Shown here piece by piece: positions 23,061-36,500 of a stretch of DNA of 64,000 bases (the stretch's first letter is position 1; each line of letters starts with the position of its first letter). The position numbers and the translations under genes were made by a program. Origin of the DNA: Lasioglossum baleicum (Eukaryota; Arthropoda; Insecta; Hymenoptera; Halictidae). The stretch spans positions 13,144,001-13,208,000 of the forward strand of contig NC_134932.1 of NCBI RefSeq assembly GCF_051020765.1, written 5' to 3'. The notes under the pieces are model-generated. The model did no database searches. It saw only the letters and a program-made list of their open reading frames with translations, and had not been told where the DNA came from.

Positions 23061-26000
23061 TGACGCCCTGCATCACACGAAGGTTCTCAGTCTCTCCAAG
23101 TTCCCAGAGTCGTCTCTTAGACACACCAGATTGCCGCAGGATGTTCTCCGGCGAGGACTCCAGCCTCGAGGCAATTGCGAGGCATCGTTTAGCTCACATT
23201 TAACCTCGGCTCAGGTGTCCGAGCTGTTTGGCAGTGGCAGCACGAGCCGGAATCACAGTCGACTGGGACATGGGGCTTAGAGGACGCACTGCGGTAAACG
23301 GAACGATGAGGACATCGCAGGAACCTTGCGGAGCAACTGAACTTCTTGGCACATCTCTTGCTTTAGCCACCGGTGTCCTCGTCTTCTCTTGCCGGCCTCG
23401 AAATTCGGGCTTTCCTGGAAGAAATCTGCGAACAGAGCACCTCGTGAATATCAAGCAGCGGCCTTGATGGGTTGGTGGGACTCTGTTGGGGAATGCTCGG
23501 TGATTTGTTAAGTGGTTTACAGTAATTGCAAACCAAGTTATCTTGTTACGTAAATAATTAAATTGTCCAATTTGGGGACTGGTTACAAAAGGGTTAAGGA
23601 ACAGCCTTAGCGCATCCGGCTCGTTATGGCCAACCCTTCGATCGAGAAATGTTTTACGAGATCAGATTAAACCCAACGCACCGGCACGACACCGTCGGCG
23701 TCACGGTGCACCGAGCTAACCCATATTCATACACGACTGATGCAACCCACACCCAATATATATTAAAGCCGCGTTAATATAGTATATTGAGCTAATCTAT
23801 ATCTATCCTACTTATGCAGCGCGGCGTCAATATACTACGAACACCTGACCCGTACGTAATCCGTGCTCGCGCTTTGACCTATCCGATACGTGCATGCCAC
23901 ACAACTTCGGGCTTATGCGGCTGTGTTTGGTTTACCTACTATTTGATTTAAAAATATCCGGGTGTCTGATATAACCAGCCAAAGCACCCGTGACTGATGC
24001 GAATTCATTCTCGCAATTCTCGCATATTATAACGCGCCTAATCCCTTGCTCTATAAAATTATCCCGCGTGCAGCGATCTGCGGTTCCTTCTAACCATTAT
24101 ACTGTTATATAACTGTACAAATTTTATTCGATTGTTACAGTTTGTGCTGTTTTATTACCGTCGACGTATTAACACTAAGTAAGTCTACACTAGGTTCTAA
24201 TCTTTTATTCAGAAACGTATGAATAAGATTCGAAAATTCTTCATTCAGTTCCAAGGAAGATCAAAATTGGAAGATTCAGCAGGATCGTTAGGAAGGTTTG
24301 GAACTCGCGGGGAGAAGAGAGACAATTTAGGAGATCTGCAAACATTTCCGGCGCAACCGAGGCACAAACAATTGGAAATGTTGGCGCTAAGCGTGCGGCA
24401 TGTATCGCGTAATAATATGCCAAATTCCTAACCTCGGGAATGCGGACGGACTCGTTAAATAACAGCGACGCGAGCGAGCGCATGTTCCCTGAACAAGTTG
24501 GCGTGGTTGATGCGCGCCGATTTGATTTACAAAGCAGCGCTACTTCTTTCGCGAGAATCAGCGATGATCGTTTTCACACGCCGGAGATGCGATTCGTTGT
24601 GAATTATACCGTGCAATCACGAGAACGGGCGTAGCCAACACCCGTACACTGTTTTCAAGTGATTGTTACTATGATTCTCTGCCTCCAATTGCGCTTAAGT
24701 TGCAATGTTGATTTAGAAAATGGCTTGACGGATTGGGAACAAATTTCTTTTATCGCGTGATACATCGGTGCATTTTGTTTAGTTGGTGATAATAAGCAAA
24801 TTTTATTCTTATCTTGATTCTCTAAAAGCTCCACTGTGTGATGGTATTTATGAACCTTGAAAATGAACCTTGCAGAAAAGTTATAACAGGGTGGGCAGGG
24901 GTCCCCGAGACAAAAGTAAAGTAGAAATCGCAAAACGAGTTTGTTTCGAACGAGGCTTCATTAAATCGAACTTAATATTCATTAGGTGCACGAATAATTA
25001 AATAGGACTCGGTTCACGCGTCTGCTAATTACATACCGATTCCACTTACTGCAATTACGAGTGCATGAGAATCGGAGAAACTCTCGGAGTTTATTTTTAT
25101 TGTGATCGAGGTATTCAACATTTTTCTTAAACTTCTGTATTATAAATAATTTTCTTGTTACTCTGGTTCCTTTCTTACGAAATTATTTACGACACTCTGT
25201 ATATGTATGAATATAGCAAATAATGTACAAAAAAGGAATGACCACGTAATTGCACTCGGTGCCTATTTGAAATTATCAGACCGTGTCCTCTCTCTAACAG
25301 AAATTTTAATTTTAGTCTCTAACAATGTTAATTAGTTAATTGTCGGGCCACTGATTCAGAGATAAATAAATCTATTAAATAATTGATGAAGATATCAATT
25401 ATGGAATCGAATTATCGTGCAGAAACCCCAAATTACGATTACCGTTCTAGCTGTTGAGCAAAATAATGAACTGAAATGGCCAAGTAAATCTCAACCCTGT
25501 ATGAAAAAAAAGCCGATAATAAAGCAATATTGTTAATTATTCTTTCATGGAAGTTCATAGAACATCAAGACGTTGCTGTACACTGTACATATGTACATCC
25601 TTTATTTAGACTCGGGGAAAATGTGGTTACAGAGGGTTGCGTCGCGCAAAAAGGCGAAGAGTGAGCAGGTTTTTTCGCGGGGCGAGAAAGGTCCCGGTTA
25701 AATGTCACGATTAAGAATCGTGTCCCAGTTCTGACAGGTCAACATTACCGAGTGCCCGTAATCGCGGCCACTTGGCGAGTCAGGGAGCACTCTGCGCTCT
25801 AACGATCCCACGTTTATAAAACCGGGAGCAAAACAACTGTCGCGAGTCAGAGATCCTAGCCACAACAAACCGTGTTTCGATCGATCACTGCCACTTCGAA
25901 ACGAAAAGGCGAGAAGAGAGGCTCTCTCCGCGTTTAAGCTAGAAACGCAACCCTCGGGCTGACAACCGGCCACGGGTAACAACCGAGGCGTGAAACAATA

Positions 26001-29000
26001 ATGCGCAAGAATGCAAAGCGCTTCCTCGAATGGTGCAGTCTACATCGGTGCACTGTACGTGGAAACACGAAAACCGCGATAGAAAGTTCGATGCACCGAC
26101 GCGAGCCTCGCACACGGAAAAACAATATCGAAGACACGTACCGAATCTATAGTTACGTGTCCCCTTGTTGTTCGCGTTCGCGTGGTTGTTCGCACGGCTC
26201 TGTTTCCCCGACAACCACACTGTCTTTTGCTTGGTGCATTATAATTCCCGAATCCGAGATATGAACAATTAGCCAAGAATGCGATTTCTGGTATTGCTTG
26301 CAACTATCGCTGAATGTACCTCAAGTTGTTGGAAAAACTGGAGCGTGAAGTTTTGTGTCAATTTGAGGACGATGAACTTTTTGCCAACACGATATTTATA
26401 GACACGGCTGGTCTTATGTTAATATTAATATTAATTTCAATTCAGACCCCTGGGCGTTTAACAAAATTTTTAAATTACTTCCTAGTGATTCTTGCTTTTC
26501 TCCATTCCGTGAATAATACAACACGAGTCATACATAACGAAACTTATGTATCAGATGCAACAAAGTATAATAATGCAACATAAACAATTCTATTTGTAAA
26601 CGAGACTAATGCTGTCTGTATTCTGTTTACAACAATGCTAATAACAAAAGAGAACTGAATGCCATTGAAACAGTAAATAAATCAATAAAAATCAAATAAA
26701 TGCTTTGCTTATACATGCATCAATTTATAGGCACGTGTTGGGAAGTTAAAAATGTTGTTCATCGCGGTCTTGAATTTTGTCCCCGACTGTAAATCGATTA
26801 ACACTAAACCTACCGAGTCTTGAAATTTAACTGGTGCATGCTCCCTTATAAAAACGACAAGCTTGATTTTATTTATAGACTTTGCGCGGCTCCTATTGTA
26901 ATACGTGTTTTACAAAAATGCAAAAATTAAAAATTGCATCAACATCCGCAGTCTAGGGATTACCAAGAATTGCATTATCAAGAATGAGAAAGCGCATCCC
27001 GCACCTTTGCAATTCTGTAAAAACGAGTCTACCCCCTTAAAGGGCAATATCTCAAAAGCGAAAGTATGTGAATTGCAGCGTTCTTCCTGACAACCACAGA
27101 TATTGTTAACGCTGATTTGAGGGGTAGTTTCCGACATCGAAAAGCGCGGTTGACGTCGGTTGTCAGTGCGGATGCTCCTCCAGAGAGGAGCAACAACACG
27201 TTCGATCGGGAGTGCGGCGTGTAACTTACTGGGAGGCTAGCTGGCAGCGTGGACGTTTGGATGGTTTTAGAAGACCTTGAACCAGGTCCGAGGGAATTCG
27301 GACCACAGTCGACGAGAACAACACGTCAAACACTGTCGACAGGCTGGCCTAGGATGGGAGGCATGACCGAGAGCTGGGCGTCCGCGCACGCTGTCACTTT
27401 TGTTTACTGTCTCGGAACGGGGATCCTCGATCTGATCTCTGAAAGATCCCCTACAGTCCGCATCCCACGTACTCGTTAACGATCTTCCCTTGAGCTTCGC
27501 TAGACTCTTTAACCCTTCAAAGACTCTGCAGCTTCCTCGGGATTGCAACGGGACGAGTAAACAGTGGCGAAACACCACCGCGAATAGACCGTTTGAATTT
27601 TCGATCGTCTCGGACACACAAGTAAGCCGCTGTTACACCGAGATTCTTCTCCAGCCACCAATGTTTCACTGTGCACAACGGATCACCGACACCTATCCTC
27701 GTTGCACCAGGGTTTCTACGCACTGTGCGCTTTTTGTTTGGAGACGATAGAAATGAACGATCCAGAGCTTGCTCTCGCGAGAATCCGAAACGGACCGAGT
27801 CACCGACAACGCCAGACGGCGGCCATTACAGGAATGAACTGGTCCGACGCACGCCGTCTACCGGCGGCGGTGCACGACGCTCGCGACGCGTACCCCCACC
27901 ACCGAGATCCCTACAGCTGCAGCTGCGAAGGAATCGAAGCGGGTGCATTGTGCGCGAAACTATTCAAATTGCAAACCTTCCTTCATCTACATTGCAACAA
28001 ATTTCGCTGTTATTTGAAGTAACAGTAAACGTACAAAAGATCATTCAATAAGTCACTTACTGCCACAGTATACATATGTATATACATATACATATATTGT
28101 ATTGTATATCGTTTCAAACAATATTTGGATCATGTTATACAAGAGTCTACACAAGCGTGAAGCTAATTGGCATTAATTTAATATACTAAATAATCGAATT
28201 TGTTTGGCTTCGGTTTAACTGGACATGAAGGATCGATAAAATGAAATTGAATATGTTTTGGGCGATCGAGTCCACCTTTTGTGAATTGCTGAATGCACAG
28301 CATTGATAAGGATTTCGATTGCAGCATCAAAGCAGGTGCTGACGTCACCTGGAGATCCCATTCTTTTCGTGACCTAGCTGAAATTTCGTTGGAAGACAGT
28401 GAAAGGCACATGCTTGTAAGAGGATTCTCACACTTTCATTCTGTCCCGGTAAAAAAAGTGGTTGTTTAGCGGCACGGAGATGAGACGATGGTAGTTAAGA
28501 TCGGAATGGAAATTCACATAAATTATTTCTTTCCGTGAAATCGCCGTGTTTCGCGGATTTTCATTGAGCAAATGATACAATTTCTCCACGCCTATTCTCA
28601 CGGTGTTACTTTCATGGTAACGATTGTTCTTACGCCGAATTTAATGCACGGTGTTTTCATGCATCCGTTCCGTCGTAAGAATGCAGGCCTTTCACGATTA
28701 CGGACGAGAAAGGTTGCATCGAGCGGACTGCAAAGCTGCATTAATTACTACATAGTTGCTGGTCTATCAATTTTTATGCATATATACGTTTTTATACCTA
28801 CTCACGAACATATTTAGATAGACTGGGGCTAAATAAAGTTTCACAAAGCGCTATCACTCGCCTTTAGAGTAGAGTGTAGGCCCACAAACTTCGTAAATTT
28901 CTGCAGGGATACATTGTAAAGGGAAAAGAAGGGTGAAAGACTCTCAAGAAATTGTCAAAGACTGACAATTTTTGGCAGCGCACTCTATATATACATATAT

Positions 29001-29162
29001 CTACACTGTTAACGGTATCTGGTCGGTGCTGTCATGAGGCTATTTTATTTTTCATCTGTGGTTTCCTCGCAGTGCCTCGCACCAGTTCAAATTGCAGTCA
29101 CGTGCTTCCTGCATGTTCTCACGTTTATCGGAAGAATGCGCTGTGAGAGTCTCACGTCTCAC
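23061..29162. other. Divergent spacer between the kinase and nucleostemin genes
   Basis: It probably holds the kinase promoter and 5' UTR, but I cannot fix a start site. Visible items are AT-rich palindromic patches near 23,755-23,840, a (TATACA)-like run at 28,068-28,100, and a CpG-rich patch at 27,150-27,950. A TTAACACTAAACCTACC start at about 26,798 resembles a transposon end but has no partner. No supported exon. Confidence 0.45.
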
Positions 29163-29170
29163 AGTGAGAC

Positions 29171-29503
29171 CAGTGATGCCAGAAATGCGCAACATTCCAC
29201 ACGCATGCGCAACAAGCAGTACCGTATCTATGTAAGGTAGCAGAGCCCTGAGGCAATTATATTGGCAGGAATGTACCGAAACAATCTGTACCGGACAAAA
29301 AGACTCCAGGACGTGTACTACGAGTTACAAAATATACACAAATACACTTGTCATACATTCATTTTTAGAATCAAATCATATAAATTTTTTAAAATTCTGC
29401 GGGGTGCTCAAGGGGTACCCCATTTCATCGAGAATCTTATTACACTGAGGCTAATCGCCGCGCATGCGCGTGAAATGTTGCGCATTTCTAAATAGCATCA
29501 CTG
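29171..29503. mobile_element. hAT-type MITE with 8-bp target duplication
   Basis: The 333-base element starts CAGTGATGCCAGAAATGCGC and ends in an imperfect reverse complement (GCGCATTTCTAAATAGCATCACTG). The inverted match of about 40 bases includes AATGCGCAACATT and GCATGCGC. Perfect 8-base direct repeats AGTGAGAC flank it at 29,163-29,170 and 29,504-29,511. A CAGNG terminus plus an 8-bp duplication is the hAT signature. It encodes nothing. It ends about 155 bases before the nucleostemin start codon, so it sits in or beside that promoter. Confidence 0.8.
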
Positions 29504-29529
29504 AGTGAGACTGAGTGAGACCGGTTCTT

Positions 29530-29545
29530 AACCTAACAACCTAAC
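29530..29545 (+). promoter_or_regulatory. AACCTAAC/ACCTAAC pair in the presumed nucleostemin promoter
   Basis: AACCTAAC is followed at once by AACCTAAC-like sequence, 120-136 bases before the start codon and just after the hAT MITE. Similar AACCTAAC runs are common near insect promoters (general recollection, not tested). No TATA box is evident. Confidence 0.25.
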
Positions 29546-29665
29546 ATTTCCTTGTGGCCACGCTTGTGTCGCATGTGATATCTTGCAGTGAAGTTTGTTA
29601 TTGTGATAACGTGATTATAAACGTGTCTTATAACTATTAAAAGTTAGTGGAAGAGCCTTGATACA

Positions 29666-32112
29666 ATGGCGAAGTTTTGCTTAAGTAAGTTCACGGATTC
29701 TCTCGTTTGAATTGAACTTTTTTACGTGATACGACTATGCGAGGTTATGTTTACTCCATATTAATGGATAGTACACTGCTCCGTTTTTATTTACACGTAT
29801 CTTTTGATCAATTCAAGATTTTGTTTGTTACAGAAAAACAGAGCAAGCGTATGCCAGCTCGAAAAAGATACAAAATCGAGAAGAAAGTTCGCGAACATAA
29901 CCGGAAGCTACGGAAGGAAGCTAAAAAGCATCCGAAAAGTAAGCATTACACGTTTATATCAATACTTTTTAAAAAATCCTTAGCATGTACTTATTGATTT
30001 TTAAACGACTATTAATCAGTCACAGCTGTTAGAGTAAAAATATTAAAAGATGCTTCCGATATAAATACTCTTCCCAATTCCGCAGTGAAGAAGAAGATGA
30101 TGGAAGTTCCAAATCAATGTCCCTTTAAAGAAGACATTCTGAAAGAAGTGGAGGCCATGAAAAAGCAGCACGAGGAGGAAAAACAGAAGCAGCGTGAAGC
30201 TGCTCGTGAGAAAAAGCGTCAGGAGCTGGCTAAAGGAGGTCTGAAAGGCTTGGTATCCGCTGCAGAGAGCAAACAAGCAGAGCACCAAGAGATGGAAGTC
30301 GATGGCGTTCACGAGAAGATAAAGGCTGCTTTGGGCAAAGAGGAAAGCTCTCTGAAAGCCTACTACAAGGAGTTCAAGAAGGTTGTCGATGCAGCTGATG
30401 TTATTCTTGAAGTTGTAGACGCCAGGGATCCTCTGGGGACCAGGTGCAAGGAGGTAAATGAAATTCATAATGAAATCCAATGATGATCCTACAGTCCTCT
30501 AAACGTCAGAGATACATTCTTAAAGATTTTCTAATAGGGTCATTCAAAAATATCTATTAATTAACTTATATTTTCTGCAGGTGGAGGAAGCAGTGCAATC
30601 AGCGAAGGGGAACAAAAGATTAGTCATTGTTCTAAATAAAGCAGATTTAGTCCCCAGGGAAAATTTAGATCAATGGTTGAAATATTTGCGAGGTAGTTTA
30701 CCGGCCGTAGCATTTAAAGCATCTACACAAGCTCAGGCAAAAAGACTGGGCAGAAGAAAATTAGGCAAAAAGACGGAGAACATGATACAAGGCGGCACGT
30801 GTTTCGGAGCGGAGCTTCTCCTGTCCCTGCTCGCGAATTATTGCAGGCACGTTGGCAATATGAAAACCAGTATTAGGGTAGGGGTCGTCGGGCTTCCGAA
30901 CGTTGGCAAATCCAGTGTGATCAATTCTTTGAAGCGCAGTAGAGCTTGTAGCGTGGGAAGCACCCCTGGTATGTTCATTTTATCAATCGAACACGACATT
31001 TATATGTATTGTAGTTTTTATGCGTAAATGACCAACAAGGTATTAACATTTTCAATTTATTTTTAATGTTATAGGGGTCACGAAAGCTATGCAAGCAGTG
31101 CAGTTGGACTCCAAAATAAAATTGCTAGACTCTCCCGGCATAGTTTTCGCCAGCCAAGGAGAAAATTCGGATGATTCGGTTGCTCTTAAAAACGCAGTGA
31201 AGATACAATCATTGAAAGATCCACACACACCTGCAACTGCAATTTTAAAGAGGGTCTCCAAGCCGCAAATTATTGAAATGTATGACATCCCGGAATTTAC
31301 GACGCCTGACGAATTTTTCGCATTAAAAGCGACTAGGATGGGGAAATTTAAAAAGGGAGGAGTACCGGACACCATGGTTGCTGCTCGTAGTGTCCTCGAG
31401 GATTGGAACTCTGGAAAAATTAGGTGAGTATGAACTATGGTATTGAATAAAATAAAATTCTCATTGACGGATATAATTGAATTTATTTTCTGAAGATATT
31501 ATACTGTACCACCTGAGCAACCAGCTTGTCACGTATCAGCGGAGATCGTCAGTCAAATCAGCAAGGAATTTGAAATCGAGAATTTCGCGGCAGAGGAAAA
31601 AATGATGTTGGACACGTTCGAAGAACAAGCTGTTAAAGACTCAAAGCTTGATCCTCTATTGATCGAAAGCACTGGGCCAGTAGTCTCTGCGATGGAAATA
31701 GAAAAGCAGAAAGAAGAAGTATGTCCACCAAAAATATTTTCCTTATCAAAAAAAATAAATATTAATTTTTTCAGCAAATTAAAATACAAAAGAAGCTAAA
31801 GAAGAAGTTAGATAACGCGAAGAAGCATGCTAATGATACTAGGAAGAAGAAAACGGACCCTCTGCTCGAGATCGAAGGCAACCAGAAGTTGAATAAATTG
31901 AGCAAAATGGCCTTCAAGAAAGAAAAGAAGGAGAAGGCTAGACGAGGTGCGAGTTTAAAATGAAGAATATATTTTTTACAAGCACAAAATATAATTTTCG
32001 GGTTCGTTTTGTTACAGAAAAAATATCTATTCAACTATCGGGACAACTAGAAGGGTTCAATCTTTCCGCTCCCGATGATTACGACTTCAACACGGATTTC
32101 GTTGAGAAATAG
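29666..32112 (+). CDS. Ns1: Nucleostemin-like nucleolar GTPase (GNL3/Ns1 homologue)
   Basis: Eight exons: 29,666-29,684; 29,834-29,938; 30,086-30,453; 30,581-30,968; 31,075-31,423; 31,496-31,718; 31,775-31,946; 32,018-32,112. They join in frame with GT-AG introns of 56-149 bases and give 572 residues, close to the family norm. The basic N-terminus (KKQSKRM, then [21 protein letters not shown], residues 7-38) is the nucleolar and RNA-binding domain. A coiled coil follows. The circularly permuted GTPase order is clear: DARDPLGTR (153-161), G4 NKAD (183-186), P-loop GLPNVGKSS (268-276), then G3 DSPG (312-315). The acidic end [11 protein letters not shown] is preceded by Lys-rich coil. The family works in the nucleolus in large-subunit pre-ribosome maturation and export. 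The gene is intact; the start has sequence ACAATGG. GNL2 or LSG1 are excluded by the N-terminal domain. Confidence 0.96.
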
Positions 32113-32136
32113 GTAAACGAATTTATTATAGGGTAT

Positions 32137-32204
32137 AATAAATCTGTAGCGGTTACATTTTGACGTATAATGTAAATAACAAGAAACGTGCGTGGACTAA
32201 TAAA
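32137..32204 (+). promoter_or_regulatory. Poly(A) signals of the nucleostemin gene
   Basis: Two AATAAA hexamers, at 32,137-32,142 and 32,199-32,204, lie 25 and 87 bases after the stop codon. A T-rich stretch follows the second. A short 3' UTR is therefore likely. Confidence 0.7.
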
Positions 32205-33562
32205 AAGAGAATGTTTTTATAAATTCAATTGTTTTTCCTGAATGTCACGATAATCTAGATAACGCATGTCATTATTTTAATGGAGCCCAAGTGCCTTTCG
32301 TAAGCGCACAATGCGATATCGTGTCACACGGGAGATATAACATTTTACAACCCAGAATTTCTACCACTCACGACTTCCTTGTCTTTCCTTAACACTATAA
32401 TTGTGTTAAACTGACGGGTTCCAAATTTTTCAATTTATAATTATTGAGATTTTAAAATTTAATAAAGCAATGTGTGTGTGAAATAGTCGTTTTTAGTGAA
32501 ACACAGATCACCGATTGTTTCTTATCGATTATAGATTAGAATGATTAGATGAAGACACTATCGATCTCCACTCCTTTTCCCAGCCATTATCACTATACAA
32601 GATACTCCGGTACTCAAGGATACGTATGTACCTCCAAACATGAAGAAATTGATTTTTCCGTTGCAATTTGAAGAATTAAATCCGTTTGTCTTCAGATGAA
32701 TGAAGATAATGAGAAGTAATTCCTTCGCAATTAAAACAGTTGAAATCGCTCGTCTTGAGATAAGATGAGAGTAATGAAATACAAATTACGAAAATCGAAT
32801 TTCGCTTTTACGTCGTCGGTAATATCGACGGTGATAAGTATCCCGTGGTAATTGAGAAAACCGTCAAAGAACAAATTTTCTTTGCGATAAAAAATGGAAT
32901 TAAAAACGTTCGTCTTTAGAGAAGGTAAAAATAAGTAAAAATAATTTACGAAGACTAGAGACGTCGTTCTTACTTCTCTCGGCAATACCCGGCCAATCTT
33001 CAAACTTGATGAAACAGAATAATGTCTTCACTTCTCCGAAACACGATCGGGCGCCGAGGAAAGTGTCTGGAGTCAAATAAATACATAAATAAGCGTAATC
33101 CAGTGTTTGCGCTTGAAATGACAGTCAGTCTGCCGTGAAGCGGTGGCTAATAAGGAGCTCGCTACACAAAAATACACGTCAAAGTATGCTCCACTTGTCT
33201 GATTTAATCTGTCGACTATTTTGGCCGAGTACAAATAGCGCTAGTTAACACCAGCGATGGAGAATCGCGCGATTTCTCACGTCGTCGACGAGAACGAGGA
33301 AAAATCGGTCAGAGGAAGCGCGAGTCTAGAACTTCATGGAGGGCGGCGGTATCATCAAATTGGAGCGAGCAGGACAATCAGTGGCGTGTATCGCGCAAGA
33401 TAACTAAGCGCGTTTATCATCTCGCTTGTCATTCGACTGCAAGGCTCCAACAGAGTAGCCGGCAACACACTGTGAGAGAACCTCTATTCACTGTCGTCGT
33501 TGAGGACCACCTCTGTAACTCGGATTAATTACTCCTGACCCCTTTTCATCATCGAGAACACC
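32205..33562. other. Spacer and presumed promoter of the acetyltransferase gene
   Basis: No exon seen. TTAACAC and GTGTTAA at 32,391-32,411 form a small palindrome. Around 32,640-32,960 there are loosely recurring GTTTGTCTTCAG / CTCGTCTTGAG / TTCGTCTTTAG segments, perhaps a very old repeat. The 300 bases before the ATG are richer in CpG and probably contain the promoter and 5' UTR. Confidence 0.45.
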
Positions 33563-36500
33563 ATGGCAGAAGATCAGGGAAAGAAGAAGCCGCAAGTTAC
33601 GTTCCCTTTGAAGCCTCCTGGACAGACCAAGGTTTGGAAGATCGTCGAGGCTGCGGTCAAAGGTAGACAAGGGCCCCCTGTCAAGTTCACAATTCAAGAA
33701 ATACCTGAGGACAGGTACGAAGAGGTCATCGAACACATGTGCACTTATTTCCTCGCCGACGAACCCATATGCAAATGCTGGAGTAAGTTGTTCAACATTC
33801 TGTTTGATGACTGCGCGATTTCATGTTTGCACCGAATTGCATTAATCCTTAACCTTTGTGCCAATTGCGCAATTGACCTTAAGCAGCTATTTGCTATCTG
33901 GTTTGTCAATAGTTTTCTTTGTGTTCTTGCGGAGATGTTACTGGAAGGTTTAATATTATCTGTACCTTTCGTGAGTGTGTGTGGTCGCGCCTGGATGAGG
34001 GCTAATTAAATTATCTTATTGAGAAAAGTAATAGTAATTATTTAAATGAAATTGCTAGAATGGGAGTCTCGTTTAGGTACATATTTAGAATCTCTACTTT
34101 AAGTAAATACCAATTATGACTTAATCGATTATGTGTTCGCTCTTATTTGCACTGATAATTTGTCATTTGTTTGGTACCTAGTTGGTAGTATAATGAATTT
34201 ATTCGTGTCTCCCCATCTAACATTGTAGTAAATTTTTCAGCAATTTCAATCTTGAATCGTGATTACACTGATTGTGAGTAACGATCATTATTTTTGAGAT
34301 GAGTGTTCAAGAGATTTGGAAACTTCTCTTCTCGATTCGTCGATTAGCGTCAATTAACGTCGATTAACGCCTGAAATGACTTAAAAAATTGAATTAATTT
34401 GGTTAATGCAATACAGATGAGTGCAACGCGATTTAATGTTGCTGCGGTAGACCTTTCGAAAGAGCAGAATAGTTTATTGAGTGATAAATTCAAATAATTG
34501 AAGGTGATGGTTCAATTGCTGACGTCATTGTACAATCATGCAACATGCGAGCAGTCCGCGAGGTGGTCTTATTATTATGATATATTTAGTGTCAAGACAC
34601 TTTTTCTGAAAAATTTTCTATAAATTTCTTTTCGCTAATTTTCGCTACTAGTACGTTGCACGATAACTGTGAATATAAAATTTTTTGACTTCTGTTGAAT
34701 AATCACGCCTCGAAAAATCTGTGGCTCCGCGATGATAAGCATTTTGATAGATTCGACAGTAGGCGCGGACATGAAAAATGGTACGTTGGGAGAATAAGGT
34801 CGTGTATGTGTTCCTTCATGGCACTGTAATTTGTAAGATGATACCATGACAAATGGGATCGCGCCGCGGCAGTGTTTATGCTGTAATTGTATGTTTTCGA
34901 GAGCTTCGAGTCACTTAATTGAACAGAAGGAGAACAAAATATGGATGTTTTTGTGTCCGTCATTTTGAGACCTTCTATGTATCATACTCGCGTAACAGCT
35001 CCATTCGCCAAAATTAAGGACAGTAAATCGTGCCTGTTGAATTCTCATTTGATAAAAAGCAGTAGCACAAGATTCATTTTAAAATCTCAAATTAAAGAAA
35101 ATTAAATTTTGCAACTTTCAAATAGGTAGACTGTGTTATTAAATTTTTTTTTCGTTTTGCGTTTTTTTCGTTCGGGAATGAAAAATTTCGAAGTATGTAC
35201 ACATTACATCATGCTTACCGGCAACATTACACGATATGTAGTGCCAGTGACGTTGAACGTTGGTAGACTCACAGAAGCTCTGTGTTCGCGTGTTTCTCAT
35301 TTTCGAACTCGTATTACAAGATTACATTGCGGCGTCCTCCTCGAATTTAATTCGCCAGATAACGCTGTGATTACGCATTTCGCAACCAACGATTATCGAA
35401 CTCTAAACACTCGAACTACACTTTTCCACGCTAGGAAAATAGGGAATCCAGGAAACTGCAAAAACTGAACCACTGCAGTGAACTGTTGTTAATACTTGCA
35501 CACTGTTTAGAAAATTAGAGCATTTCCATTTTAATATAATTATAATTACTTACTGAGTGATTTTGTAGATGGAATCAACGATCCAAATTTCGTTGAGTCC
35601 TTCCGAAATCTGTGGAGAGAAACGGTGAAGCAAGGCTTGGCCGTGGGAGCCTTCGTCGAGGACCCAAATGGCGGCAAGCCATTGATTGCAGGCGTGAACA
35701 TGCTTATGCTAAGCCTCCAGGGTGAAGATTTCGATTCGGAAAACATGGTCAAGGTTGGAATCTATCATGCTGCTGTCTAATCATTTTTACGTTCATCAGA
35801 AATATTTTCAACTAATAGTTTGCAACGTATCCGTATTACTTCCAGTCGAAAAAGGGGCAGCAGCTAATAGCAGCAATGGAAAATCTGCTAAAAAAAGCAA
35901 ACATTTACGAAAAATATGGCGTGGACAGATACATGGGAGCCCTTGGCTTATCTGTGCATCCATCTTACAGAGGAGCTGCCCTGGGTGGGCATATTCTCAG
36001 CGCCAGGTGTGTAAAACAATATTACAGCATCTCATAACTATATATAAACATTGTGAGGACCACCATTCGCACGACTAACAAAATCAGGCACAGAATCGAA
36101 CACTCTAGCGTTAATCGTTCAGACGTTTCTCCTCGGATTCGTTTTCTATTCTCTCAAGTACAAAGAGTGACACTCCAGCTTCAATTGGGATTCATCAAAT
36201 AAAGATAAGCCCTGAATCGTCGCGACGGGCTCTATTGTTCGGGTGCTCTGAAAGCCTGCCAGTTAGGGATAAGAGGAGAGAGAGCCTTCCTCGAGGATAA
36301 GAAAAGAAATGTCGGAGTACACTCCATTAGCGAATGAAACACTCAAGGCGTCCACGTGCCGCGTTTAGCTGCCGGGTGTAAGCCGGGTGTCACACCGGGC
36401 GAAAATCGACTTTTCACCAATTTGTCCGCTTGAACCAATTAGAAAGACTATGTCGGAATAGTATACCAGGAACGTGGGCTCTTAAATAGTCGCGAGCCGT

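Noticed and set aside
22582..23280. 232-codon open frame on the plus strand
   Set aside because: It is the antisense shadow of the TESK exon and has no domain of its own; the minus-strand frame ends in a clear kinase motif.
26798..26820. TTAACACTAAACCTACC resembling a transposon end
   Set aside because: No inverted partner or target duplication found within a few kilobases.
30043..30480. 145-codon open frame on the minus strand
   Set aside because: It lies antisense to nucleostemin exon 3; its leucine and phenylalanine-rich reading is the complement of Lys/Glu codons.
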